Assembly: GCA_002831545.1 (NCBI GenBank) | Contig: CP025095.1 | Coordinates: 2,418,001-2,482,000, forward strand | Length of the DNA: 64,000 nucleotides | Origin: Streptococcus suis | Lineage (GTDB): Bacteria; Bacillota; Bacilli; Lactobacillales; Streptococcaceae | Reading direction: 5' to 3' | Shown here: positions 36,015 through 43,999 of the stretch, piece by piece | How the letters are laid out: the number at the start of each line of letters is the position of its first letter | How positions within the stretch are numbered: the stretch's first letter is position 1 | Notes under the pieces: generated by a model | The model's database searches: none | What the model was told of the DNA's origin: nothing | What the model saw: only the letters and a program-made list of their open reading frames with translations | Position numbers and translations under genes: made by a program

Positions 36015-37366
36015 TCATAAACGATACGAGCCTCCACTGGCATATCTTTTTGTAAAACTACAATTTCTTCATCTTTTTTTAGAGTCAATTCTTCAAGAGC
36101 AACAACCACCTTGTAAAGACTAACATTACCATTCTGAGTTTCCTGAGTAATCGTTCCAGAGTCAATCTGAGTTACAGCACCCTTTAAGGTACCAAATTTC
36201 TGACTGTTTACACCCGTAATAGCTATGTCTACCTCTGCACCAACAGCAACACGGGAAATATCTGTCGCAAGAACAAAAGCTTCTATATAGGCTTCTCTAT
36301 CACTACCAGCAATTTCAGCAATAGTCTGGTTTTGTTGGACAGACATACCTTGCTTGAGCGGAGTAACATAATGTAGGGTTCCATCACTAGAGGCAGAAAC
36401 AGTTAGCCCTCTATCCTGACCTATGGAAATCCCTAAATTGGCTTCTAACTCTGTTATGCTTTTATTATTGGCCGCCCTTGCTGTACCTAACTCACTGATT
36501 AACTGAGCATAGGTGTTGTAAGCTTGAGAAGTAGGGTCGTTGTAAGAACGCTCCATCTCCCTAATACTAGACTGTAAGGACTCTATTTCCGTCCCCTTTC
36601 CTTGTATAGAAGAAGTGGTCGTTTCAATTTTTGTTTTGACTTCTGATATTTTTGTATTTAGTTGCTCCAGCTGAATGCTATTAGAAGAAGTGTCAGCGGA
36701 TGATGAACTGGTCTCACTATCGGAATTCGTTTCTGCTGTCTCTTGAACAGAGAGAGTTGCTAATTCTGCCTCTAGATTAGCAAGTTGCGATTGGTAACTA
36801 GACAAGTCCGTTTCTAATTGACTTTTCTCCGCCACTAATTTATTCAACTTAGTGTACTCTTCCTGCAACTTAGCATATTGACTACCATCATTATAGTTTT
36901 CTGAGCTAAGTTGAGATAGATAATATTCTACCTTCCCGTAATACTCCTGCTCTTCACCTGAATTTGCCATATAATTAACTTTTTCATTCAGAGACTGTTC
37001 ATACTTTTGAAAGAGACTCTCTTTAGCTTTGAGCTTGTCCAATTGTTTAGTTAAAGATTCAGTCTGAAGTCCTTCTTGTCCACTAGATAGAGAAAGAATA
37101 ACCTCACCAGCTTTTACACTATCCCCTTCCTTTTTATGAAGTGTCACAATCTTCCCATTGCTCAGAGCAGATACATACTCTGTTCCTGTTATCACGGAAG
37201 TCCCCCTAGCTTTGACTATGTAATTTTTAGGCAAATAGGCAGATACTGCAAAAGCTATAATCAAAGTAGCTAGTGTACTAAAGATTAGGATAAACGCGTA
37301 GGCTGGAGGACGCTTATCGAAGAAGATTCTAGAATAACGAAGTTCAGATTTGTTATATAGTTTCAT
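35963..37366 (-). CDS. HlyD/ComB-type bacteriocin export accessory protein
   Basis: 467 aa. A single N-terminal TM (YAFILIFSTLATLIIAFAVS, about 23-42), then a barrel-lipoyl segment (GTEYVSALSNGKIVTLHKKEGDSVKAGEVI), a long coiled coil (about 100-300) with a Ser-rich linker (SDSETSSSSADTSSNS), and the second half of the lipoyl/barrel (SDGTLHYVTPLKQGMSVQ). This is the MesE/ComB architecture that couples C39 exporters to the cell surface. It starts with a four-base ATGA overlap with the 155-aa gene. Its 3' end is duplicated at 35198-35245. Confidence 0.88.
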   Translation of the reverse strand: MKLYNKSELRYSRIFFDKRPPAYAFILIFSTLATLIIAFAVSAYLPKNYIVKARGTSVITGTEYVSALSNGKIVTLHKKEGDSVKAGEVILSLSSGQEGLQTESLTKQLDKLKAKESLFQKYEQSLNEKVNYMANSGEEQEYYGKVEYYLSQLSSENYNDGSQYAKLQEEYTKLNKLVAEKSQLETDLSSYQSQLANLEAELATLSVQETAETNSDSETSSSSADTSSNSIQLEQLNTKISEVKTKIETTTSSIQGKGTEIESLQSSIREMERSYNDPTSQAYNTYAQLISELGTARAANNKSITELEANLGISIGQDRGLTVSASSDGTLHYVTPLKQGMSVQQNQTIAEIAGSDREAYIEAFVLATDISRVAVGAEVDIAITGVNSQKFGTLKGAVTQIDSGTITQETQNGNVSLYKVVVALEELTLKKDEEIVVLQKDMPVEARIVYDNETYLDWILELLSFKQ

Positions 37367-37830
37367 AAGCTAATAATCGGTCTAAAAATATCCACCGTCA
37401 TGGTTTCATTATTTGTATTGACATAGACGGTGTAAATAATGCCATTTGTTTCCAAATCATTTTCATAGAAATGTAAATCTAGTTTAGAATATGCATATTG
37501 CAAATACTCTGGACTATCTTCAAATCGTACATAGACACAATGTGGACAAACAATTTCTTCATAAACAGTATAAAACTTATCATACTGGCGAAAATCATGA
37601 GCTTGGACATACAAATCATAGTCTACAGTAATAGTCCCATCTTCATGAAGAATAGTTCCACTATTTTTTACAATCAAAGGGCCAAACATTTGCACTTTCA
37701 GTAATTGTAAGTGCTGATAAAACTTATCTATTTCTTGTTCCAAGTCTTCAAACTGAAGGCTACTTAGCTTCTTACAAATCACTTTTTTCAAAACTAATTT
37801 CTTGTTTTCTAATACTTCTAACTTACTCAT
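37363..37830 (-). CDS. 155-aa protein between exporter and HlyD gene, effector-binding-like
   Basis: Soluble, no signal or TM. Starts MSKLEVLENKKLVLKKVICK (site GAGGTGG; ten upstream in-frame codons rejected). The strand-rich body, with paired segments YEEIVCPHCVYVRFEDSPE and GIIYTVYVNTNNETMTVDIF, suggests a GyrI-like/effector-binding fold, but no family is certain. It contains CPHC, which could bind metal or be a redox pair. Overlaps both neighbours, so it is tightly built into the export operon. A role in immunity, maturation or export control is open. Confidence 0.6.
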   Translation of the reverse strand: MSKLEVLENKKLVLKKVICKKLSSLQFEDLEQEIDKFYQHLQLLKVQMFGPLIVKNSGTILHEDGTITVDYDLYVQAHDFRQYDKFYTVYEEIVCPHCVYVRFEDSPEYLQYAYSKLDLHFYENDLETNGIIYTVYVNTNNETMTVDIFRPIISL

Positions 37831-40042
37831 ATACCACCTCTTCTGACCAGCTAGTAGCAACTGTTTTTTCTTGCTTATCTAGTTGAATGCTTTGTAAACC
37901 AACCATTGTTGCATAGCGGCCACCCAACTTCATCAACTCATCATGCGTCCCATATTCTGCAATTTTCCCGTCTTCCAAAAAACAGATTTTATCACAACGT
38001 AGAATCGTTGATAATCTGTGGGCCACTACAACTGTCGTCTTGCCAATAATTTTTTCAAATATTAAATTTTGGATAATCTGTTCACTAAAGGAATCTAGAT
38101 TGGAAGTTGCTTCATCAAAAATATAAAGATCTGCTTTACTAAGAAGAGCTCGGGCAATAGCAAGACGTTGTTTTTCTCCTCCTGAGAAATTCTGGCCACC
38201 TTCTTCAACAAAAGAACCATATCGGTTTTGTAATTTTTGAATTGTATCATGAATCCCTACTATTCGGCATACACGTATCATATCCTCATAGCTAGCTTCT
38301 GGATTTCCTATCTTTAAATTATCAATTATAGTCCCTGAAAAGAGCTCGACTGTTTGAGGGATATAAGCTATTTTTTTCCGTAATTCTCCATAATCCAAAT
38401 CCCCTAAGTCATACTCACCAAACTTTATTTGACCTTCAATAGGCTGAATGAAATGAAGAAGAAGTCGTACAAGAGTACTCTTTCCTGCTCCGCTTTCACC
38501 TACAAAAGCGATTTTTTCACCTTGGTTGATAGTCAAACTAAAATCGCGAATAATAGGGGGTCTAGACCCATATGCAAAGGTAACATTTTTGAAAGCAATA
38601 TCTTCCAATAGCGAAAAATTATAGATACTATTCCCTACTTGACTATCTTCGCGCTCAACATCCATCAATTCTTGAAGTCGGCTAACAGCAACCTGAACTT
38701 CCTGAAAAGTAAGTTGGAGACCAACCAAATTCTGAACAGGCTCAGTAAAATACTGACTCAAGGTCTGAAAAACAAGAAGATCACCAATTGTCATCTTGTT
38801 ATCAATAATAAATAAGGCACCTACTCCCATAAAAATCAAATTCCCTAGAGTTCCAGCTATAGAAGAAATTGTAGATTGAATATTTTGTAAAACACCTTCT
38901 TTATAGCCAATTTCTAAGGTGTGAACAAAATTCTCTTCCAATTTATCCAAACGTTGTCGTTCATCATGCTGTGATTTTATGGTATCTATGTTACGAATAG
39001 ATTCTATCAATTGCGAATTAAGCATAGAGTTTGCTTCCATCTGCTCATTATTAATCTTCTTATAAGGTTTCTTGAAGCAATAAATTAACACGATATTCAC
39101 AATCACCATCATAACCAATATTAGAAATAAAGTGGGGTTGAGGTGCCATAAAACAAAGGCACTTATCAGTGATAGGCTAATATCCATAACTAACGAAATA
39201 GAAACCGAGGTAAAAACATTCTTTATCGTCATGGCATCTTGAAACCGTGTCAAGACATCACCCACCCTTCTGCTACCGAAAAAACTATAAGGTAGGTGAA
39301 TAATATGGTCATAATAGCCCAGGAGCACAGGAATATCAATTTTTCTTGATAGGAAGAGCAAAATATGTTGCCTAAAAGCAGATAAGAGACTCTGCACTAA
39401 AGAAACGATGCCAAAAACAATCAAGAATAAGTATAAGCTGTTCTTTAATCCAAAGGGAATAATCTCATCCATAATAACTTTGGAAAAAAGACTAGACAAA
39501 ATACCAACGATACTTAGCAAGAATGATGCTAAGATGATTGTCCCCACAAGTCCTTTCTGTGTTAATATCAGAGCTGAAAATAAGTCAAATAGTCCTTTGC
39601 CTTTCATGTTTCCTTTTTCAAACTCGCTATTTGGAACCATGAAAATGGCTATTCCTTGATAAACTTCCTCAAGTTCTGTAATTGAAAGCATATCCAGTCC
39701 TTTTGCTGGATCAGCTACCAAATAATTACCATCTTTCTTTATCTTATGAATCACTATAAAATGATTCTGCCCCAGACTATTCCGTATTTGTAGTATAGCT
39801 GGAAAGCTAATATCTCCAGTTAAGTCATCCAAGGATACTCGAACTGCCTTTACGGTAAAATTTAACTTTTCAAGACCAGAAACAATTCCGTGAACGGTCG
39901 TTCCATACATATCTGTTCCAATAATTTCCCGAATTTTCATTATTGAAAGTTCTTTTTTATAGGTCAATAATACAGTGGAGACAACAGCTGCTGCACAATC
40001 TGACTGGTCATGTTGCAAAGTGCAAGCATATTTTTTAAACAT
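37823..40042 (-). CDS. bacteriocin ABC exporter with C39 peptidase domain
   Basis: 739-aa fusion that cuts the double-glycine leader and exports the peptide. The N-terminal C39 peptidase has the catalytic Cys in QHDQSDCAAAVV, His in NHFIVIHKI and Asp in VADPAKG (about 1-150). The six-TM ABC domain follows (about 165-450). The ATPase has Walker A GESGAGKST, signature FSGGEKQRLAIARALL, Walker B LYIFDEATSNLD and the H-loop AHRLST. Intact. It follows the 40-codon ORF after 16 bases with site GGGCGGAG. The two precursors downstream are the expected substrates. Confidence 0.95.
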   Translation of the reverse strand: MFKKYACTLQHDQSDCAAAVVSTVLLTYKKELSIMKIREIIGTDMYGTTVHGIVSGLEKLNFTVKAVRVSLDDLTGDISFPAILQIRNSLGQNHFIVIHKIKKDGNYLVADPAKGLDMLSITELEEVYQGIAIFMVPNSEFEKGNMKGKGLFDLFSALILTQKGLVGTIILASFLLSIVGILSSLFSKVIMDEIIPFGLKNSLYLFLIVFGIVSLVQSLLSAFRQHILLFLSRKIDIPVLLGYYDHIIHLPYSFFGSRRVGDVLTRFQDAMTIKNVFTSVSISLVMDISLSLISAFVLWHLNPTLFLILVMMVIVNIVLIYCFKKPYKKINNEQMEANSMLNSQLIESIRNIDTIKSQHDERQRLDKLEENFVHTLEIGYKEGVLQNIQSTISSIAGTLGNLIFMGVGALFIIDNKMTIGDLLVFQTLSQYFTEPVQNLVGLQLTFQEVQVAVSRLQELMDVEREDSQVGNSIYNFSLLEDIAFKNVTFAYGSRPPIIRDFSLTINQGEKIAFVGESGAGKSTLVRLLLHFIQPIEGQIKFGEYDLGDLDYGELRKKIAYIPQTVELFSGTIIDNLKIGNPEASYEDMIRVCRIVGIHDTIQKLQNRYGSFVEEGGQNFSGGEKQRLAIARALLSKADLYIFDEATSNLDSFSEQIIQNLIFEKIIGKTTVVVAHRLSTILRCDKICFLEDGKIAEYGTHDELMKLGGRYATMVGLQSIQLDKQEKTVATSWSEEVVYE

Positions 40043-40058
40043 ATATACTCCGCCCTAA

Positions 40059-40181
40059 CTATTTTGCATAGATAAATATTTCTTCTCTATCTACACCAAA
40101 AACTCTCGGCAATTGTGGAACTCTAATTAAAATAACCGCTAGTAATCCCACCACCAAAACACTCTTAACTATTCTTTTCAT
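40059..40181 (-). CDS. 40-codon secreted-peptide-like ORF, possible signal peptide of the regulator
   Basis: Basic N-terminus MKRIVK, hydrophobic core SVLVVGLLAVILI, then a 21-residue tail RVPQLPRVFGVDREEIFIYA and Lys. Ribosome site GAAAGGGG. It is the first gene after the strong promoter at 40205 and lies downstream of, and in the same orientation as, a PlcR-like regulator. This is the layout of plcR-papR, where PapR is a secreted, re-imported signalling peptide. It does not look like a bacteriocin (no GG leader). A membrane-inserted small protein is the alternative. Confidence 0.55.
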   Translation of the reverse strand: MKRIVKSVLVVGLLAVILIRVPQLPRVFGVDREEIFIYAK

Positions 40182-40204
40182 TTTGTAACCCCTTTCTTTT
40201 CTAT

Positions 40205-40233
40205 AGTATAACCGTTTCGTTACCTATTGTCAA
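40205..40233 (-). promoter_or_regulatory. strong promoter of the bacteriocin operon
   Basis: Minus strand: perfect -35 TTGACA (40228-40233), 17-base spacer, -10 TATACT (40205-40210). The spacer contains GGTAACG-AAA-CGGTTA, a loose dyad that could be a regulator site. Confidence 0.85.
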
Positions 40234-40289
40234 TGTTTTTTGATATTTTTCTAACAAAATTTATTATTGTTATATTTTTGATATAAAAA

Positions 40290-40315
40290 GAAGCCTGCCC
40301 CTCTGGAGCAAGCTC
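40290..40315 (-). terminator. terminator of the PlcR-like regulator gene
   Basis: On the minus strand GAGCTTGCTCC-AGA-GGGGCAGGCTTC with one bulge and G-U pairs, then TTTTTAT. It overlaps the stop codon and separates regulator and operon transcripts. Confidence 0.8.
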
Positions 40316-41183
40316 AATCTGTATAGGTTTCTTTGAGGTATTTTTCTATTTTCAAAGCAATAGCATCAATGCCTGCTAACTCGTAAAGAAGTCGTGATAG
40401 TTCATAGCGTTTTTTGACCAGTTGCTTATCCGCAAAGTCTTCTGTCACATTTCCTAAGTCACAATAAAAATCTGCCAAGAAATGGATAGGATAGATTGAC
40501 TTGAATTCCTCAATGCAGGCTGTAACCAGCTCAATTCCCTTTTCCAACTGATTTGTCAACCATAGGTAGCGGATGTAGTTGGACTGAATACTGAAGTAAG
40601 CATCTATATCCACCAATAAATCCAACTTATTTTTATCAATCTTTTCGATTACCTCACTATAGAATTGCTCTGCCTCAGCATTCTTCTCATCTCGAATCAA
40701 TAGAATCAATAAACTATTGTACAGATAGAGGTAGCCTCTCCTATTCTCCCCAACTCGTTCCAGCAACTCCCTCAATTTCTGAATAGCATCTTCTCGCCTT
40801 GCTTCCAAATTCTCTGCTAAAACAGCCTCCACCCATTCCAAATAAACTTGGTCTGGAAAGGTCAGATGAGATAGGGTGCCCTTTTCCCTTTCATATAGAA
40901 AGCCCAAAGCCTCATAATCTCTTTGCATAAGACAGTTTTTGGCAAGTTTTCTAAAGTGTTTCAGGTCAGAGACAATTTCGCTTTCCTCTTCATCAAAAAA
41001 ATAGTCCATTCTGACTTGGAGTTTTTTAGCAAGGGCATGAAGCAAGTCTGCACCAGGCATGTAGGTTCCCTTCTCAATCCGGCTAATCTGCCCCTGATCA
41101 CAGACCCCTTCTGCCAACTCCTTCTGCGACCAACCCAATTCTTTTCTTCTATTTTTTAACCTTGTTGCTAGTAGAACTTTCAT
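40314..41183 (-). CDS. PlcR/TprA-like peptide-sensing transcriptional regulator (RRNPP superfamily)
   Basis: 289 aa. An N-terminal XRE helix-turn-helix (RLKNRRKELGWSQKELAEGV, then DQGQISRIEKGTYMPGADLL) is followed by an all-helical C-terminal region of tetratricopeptide-like repeats (about 70-289). The HTH core CDQGQISRIEKG resembles PlcR. Such proteins bind short imported peptides through the repeats and then activate or derepress promoters. Placed directly upstream of the 40-codon ORF and bacteriocin operon, it is the natural controller. It is not ComR-like. Peptide specificity is inference. Confidence 0.8.
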   Translation of the reverse strand: MKVLLATRLKNRRKELGWSQKELAEGVCDQGQISRIEKGTYMPGADLLHALAKKLQVRMDYFFDEEESEIVSDLKHFRKLAKNCLMQRDYEALGFLYEREKGTLSHLTFPDQVYLEWVEAVLAENLEARREDAIQKLRELLERVGENRRGYLYLYNSLLILLIRDEKNAEAEQFYSEVIEKIDKNKLDLLVDIDAYFSIQSNYIRYLWLTNQLEKGIELVTACIEEFKSIYPIHFLADFYCDLGNVTEDFADKQLVKKRYELSRLLYELAGIDAIALKIEKYLKETYTD

Positions 41184-41246
41184 ATCAACCTCTCAGAATC
41201 CAATCTATATTTATTATAACAGGTTAAGCCCTAGCAGACAAACAAC

Positions 41247-41272
41247 AAAAAACCTCTCATCAAGAGAGGCTT
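41247..41272 (-). terminator. purR terminator
   Basis: On the minus strand CCTCTC-TTGAT-GAGAGG flanked by AAG and TTTTTTGTTGTTTG, right after the purR stop. Confidence 0.85.
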
Positions 41273-41277
41273 AACGA

Positions 41278-42090
41278 TTAATCAAAAATATTTCCCAACT
41301 CTACATCGACTCGGTTTTCCTTGACATTGATGTCGGTCACAGCGAGTAGAGACTTGTAGTTAGCTACGCTACGGTCCCCTTTTTGGTTTTCTGCAAAGAC
41401 AGCCACGCCTACCAAGGTTGAGTCAAACTCAGACAAGAGGCTAATCATACCATTGATGGTGCCACCATTTTTCAAGAAGTCATCGACGATTAAGACACGG
41501 CTTCCTGCCTTCAAACTACGCTTAGACAGGAACATCTTTTCGATACGGTCGCTAGATCCTGACACATAGTTGACAGAAACGGTTGAACCTTCTGTGATTT
41601 TCAAATCACGACGCACAATAACAAACGGTACATTAAGGACATTGGCAACAGCATTGGCCAAAGGGACCCCCTTAGTCGCAACTGTCATGACCGCATCAAT
41701 CTTTTCTTCCTTAAAAGCATTAGCAATAATACGGCCAACATTTTTCAAAATATGCGGTGTAGACAGCAAGTCAGATGAATAGATATAACCGCCTGGCAAG
41801 ATACGATTACTTTCGGCCATCTGATCACGAAGGGCCTGTGCAATTTCGACAGACTCTGCCTTAGAGATTGATGGAGTAAAAACAACTCCTCCACTGGCAC
41901 CAGTAATGGTTTCAATATGCCCGATAGAGCTTTCCTCAAAAGCCTTTTTAATGATGGCAATATCCTCTGAGATAGATGACTTGGCAGATTCATACTTTTC
42001 CGCAAAGGTATTCAAACTAGTTAATTCATAAGGGTGGTTGATGAGGTAATTGGAAATGACAACCATACGCTCACTTCTTCTTAATTTCAT
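41278..42090 (-). CDS. purR: purine operon repressor/regulator PurR
   Basis: Gram-positive PurR, which binds PurBoxes and senses PRPP. 270 aa: an N-terminal winged helix (MKLRRSERMVVISNYLINHP), then a phosphoribosyltransferase-like domain with the PRPP motif VLIVDDFLKNGGTINGM (about 197-213) and ASGGVVFTP. It is alone in its transcript between terminators. A possible target in this window is the purA promoter. Confidence 0.95.
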   Translation of the reverse strand: MKLRRSERMVVISNYLINHPYELTSLNTFAEKYESAKSSISEDIAIIKKAFEESSIGHIETITGASGGVVFTPSISKAESVEIAQALRDQMAESNRILPGGYIYSSDLLSTPHILKNVGRIIANAFKEEKIDAVMTVATKGVPLANAVANVLNVPFVIVRRDLKITEGSTVSVNYVSGSSDRIEKMFLSKRSLKAGSRVLIVDDFLKNGGTINGMISLLSEFDSTLVGVAVFAENQKGDRSVANYKSLLAVTDINVKENRVDVELGNIFD

Positions 42091-42136
42091 ATTGTTCTCC
42101 TTTTTGGCTTTTTCCTATTATAGCACATAAAAACAC

Positions 42137-42174
42137 AAAAAGCGAACCTTTTTTCTTGAAAAAGTTCGCTTTTT
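42137..42174. terminator. bidirectional terminator between the phosphotransferase gene and purR
   Basis: AAAAAGCGAAC (42137-42147) and GTTCGCTTTTT (42164-42174) with inner CTTTTT/AAAAA pairing, giving a nearly continuous 16-bp stem. Confidence 0.85.
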
Positions 42175-42179
42175 CGTAT

Positions 42180-43058
42180 TTAGCTATAAACTTGTAGATA
42201 CCACGTTGGAATCCAGCGAGTAAAGTCCGCATACCATTCTGAGATGGTGGCCGCCTGTTCCTGCATCAAGGGGATTTGGAGGGGATCTACGCGCTCTGCC
42301 CAAGAAAGAGCGCCTAGACTATTTACTGTTACATAAAGAGCCATGAGTCTCCAAAATTCCTCTGGAATAGCGCCTTCAAAATAGGCATCTACCTGACCAC
42401 GCGCAAAGGCTGGAGACAAATCTGCCGTGAAAATCAAACGGTTGAATTCTTCCCAGGGGTCTCCTATGTCGTAGCGATCAAAGTCTAATATTTTCAGTTT
42501 CCCATCCGCACCCAGTAGGAAGTTACCTGTGTGAAAATCTCCATGATGGTAGGCAATTGGTCTTCCTGCCAGCAAGTGACGGTTGGCTTGAACAAAGTCT
42601 ATCATAGCAGAACCATTTGGGTAGGAATGACTAGCTGCTTGGTAGGCAGCTAATTTATTATCAATCTTAGCCTGATAAAAACTGTTCCAGTCCCGTTGAC
42701 TTTGGTCAATCGGTAGGGCATGCAAGGTTCGCAAAAACTGCCCTGACTGACAGCCCAAATCATATAAGACAGAATCAGATAGGCTAGAAGCCACTTCATT
42801 CATATCCTGACCTTCCATCCATTCATAAAGGGTGTAGACTGACTCCTCATCCGCCCAAAAACTTAGTGGCTCTGCCACAGGCAAGTCTTGTCCAAACAAG
42901 CTTTGAACCAATCGAAATTCTGCTTGCTTAGCCTCATAGGATGTCTGCTCTACTATTCTCATAAGACAAAAGCGACCGTCATCGAGCCGGACCTTGAACT
43001 TTTGGTCCGTGGACCAGCCTTTTGTGAGAGGCTCACGTGATAAAACCTTAACTGCCAT
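42180..43058 (-). CDS. aminoglycoside phosphotransferase-family kinase
   Basis: 292-aa protein-kinase-like small-molecule kinase. The catalytic loop is AYHHGDFHTGNFLLG (Brenner motif HGDxHxxN, about 170-184) and the metal-binding DFD motif is ILDFDRYDIGDPWEEF. The substrate is unknown. Families with this core phosphorylate choline, fructosamine, homoserine or antibiotics, and resistance should not be assumed. The start shares its first base with the stop of yhaM (TGATG), so it is translationally coupled. Confidence 0.85.
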   Translation of the reverse strand: MAVKVLSREPLTKGWSTDQKFKVRLDDGRFCLMRIVEQTSYEAKQAEFRLVQSLFGQDLPVAEPLSFWADEESVYTLYEWMEGQDMNEVASSLSDSVLYDLGCQSGQFLRTLHALPIDQSQRDWNSFYQAKIDNKLAAYQAASHSYPNGSAMIDFVQANRHLLAGRPIAYHHGDFHTGNFLLGADGKLKILDFDRYDIGDPWEEFNRLIFTADLSPAFARGQVDAYFEGAIPEEFWRLMALYVTVNSLGALSWAERVDPLQIPLMQEQAATISEWYADFTRWIPTWYLQVYS

Positions 43059-43999
43059 CAGTCGATATTGGGCTTATAAAAGGCACGGTTGTCCATAGCA
43101 AAGATGCGACTAGTCATCTCGCCTGGTCCGACCTTGTCCAAGGCCGTCAACAACATCATCATTTCGGCATCGATGTTGTCAATCATGTGGAGGATTTCTG
43201 CCTCCATAATCTGTGGACGGACAGGGCTACCATACTCCAAGAGGCCGTGGTGGCTGAGGATAACGTGGCGCAGAACAGTCACTTCTTCCTTGCTATCGTC
43301 AATGCCCAATTCCACCAAGACCTTGGTAATCTCTTCATCAATCAAGGAAATGTGCCCAATCAGATTGCCACGTACAGTGTAGCCTGTGTTATCAGGTCCT
43401 GTCAGTTCGATAACCTTGGCTAGGTCATGCAGCATAATCCCTGCAAAGAGCAGGCTCTTGTTGAGCTGAGGATAAATATCACCGATAGCATCCGCCAAAC
43501 GTACCATGGTCGCCGTGTGGAAGGACAATCCTGAGTAGAAGGCATGGTGATTGGTCTTGGCTGCTGGATAGGAATAGAATTCCTTGTCGTACTTGCTGTA
43601 GAGAGCACGGACAATCCGCTGCCAAGTGGCATTTTCAATGCGGAAAATCATCTGGCTCAGATATTCCTTGGTGTCCTTGACATCAACAGGAGGTTTTTCC
43701 TTAAAATCTGCAGGATCATTCGGCTCGCCAGCTTTTGGCAAACGCAGAACCAATTGATTGACTTGGGGGGTATTATTGTAAACTTCACGGCGACCCTGCA
43801 TGTGAACAACTGTCCCAGCAGTAAAATCCTTGATTTTCCCTGGTTGGGCATCCCAGACCTTGCCTTCAATCTCGCCCGTATCATCTTGGAAGGTCAGAGC
43901 TAGGTAGTCTTTGCCAGCTCGTGTTTGACGGACTTCAGCGGTCTTAATCAGATAGAACCCTTCGAAGAATTCATCTTTTTTCATTTGGTTAATTTTCAT
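43058..43999 (-). CDS. yhaM: 3'-5' exoribonuclease YhaM/Cbf1
   Basis: 313 aa. An N-terminal OB-fold (KDYLALTFQDDTGEIEGKVW) binds single strands, followed by a metal-dependent HD domain: NHHAFYSGLSFHT, GIMLHDLAKV and LRHVILSHHGLLEYGSP. In streptococci it is annotated CMP-binding factor 1 and acts in RNA turnover. The start at 43999 has site GAGGAAGATA and overlaps the rmuC end by 11 bases. Confidence 0.93.
   Translation of the reverse strand: MKINQMKKDEFFEGFYLIKTAEVRQTRAGKDYLALTFQDDTGEIEGKVWDAQPGKIKDFTAGTVVHMQGRREVYNNTPQVNQLVLRLPKAGEPNDPADFKEKPPVDVKDTKEYLSQMIFRIENATWQRIVRALYSKYDKEFYSYPAAKTNHHAFYSGLSFHTATMVRLADAIGDIYPQLNKSLLFAGIMLHDLAKVIELTGPDNTGYTVRGNLIGHISLIDEEITKVLVELGIDDSKEEVTVLRHVILSHHGLLEYGSPVRPQIMEAEILHMIDNIDAEMMMLLTALDKVGPGEMTSRIFAMDNRAFYKPNID

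Noticed and set aside
40314..41183. ComR competence regulator
   Set aside because: HTH and C-terminal sequence are PlcR-like, and the adjacent 40-codon ORF lacks the WW-containing XIP end and the usual genomic place.
42180..43058. Aminoglycoside resistance gene
   Set aside because: Only the general phosphotransferase fold is seen; the gene is coupled to yhaM in a housekeeping operon.
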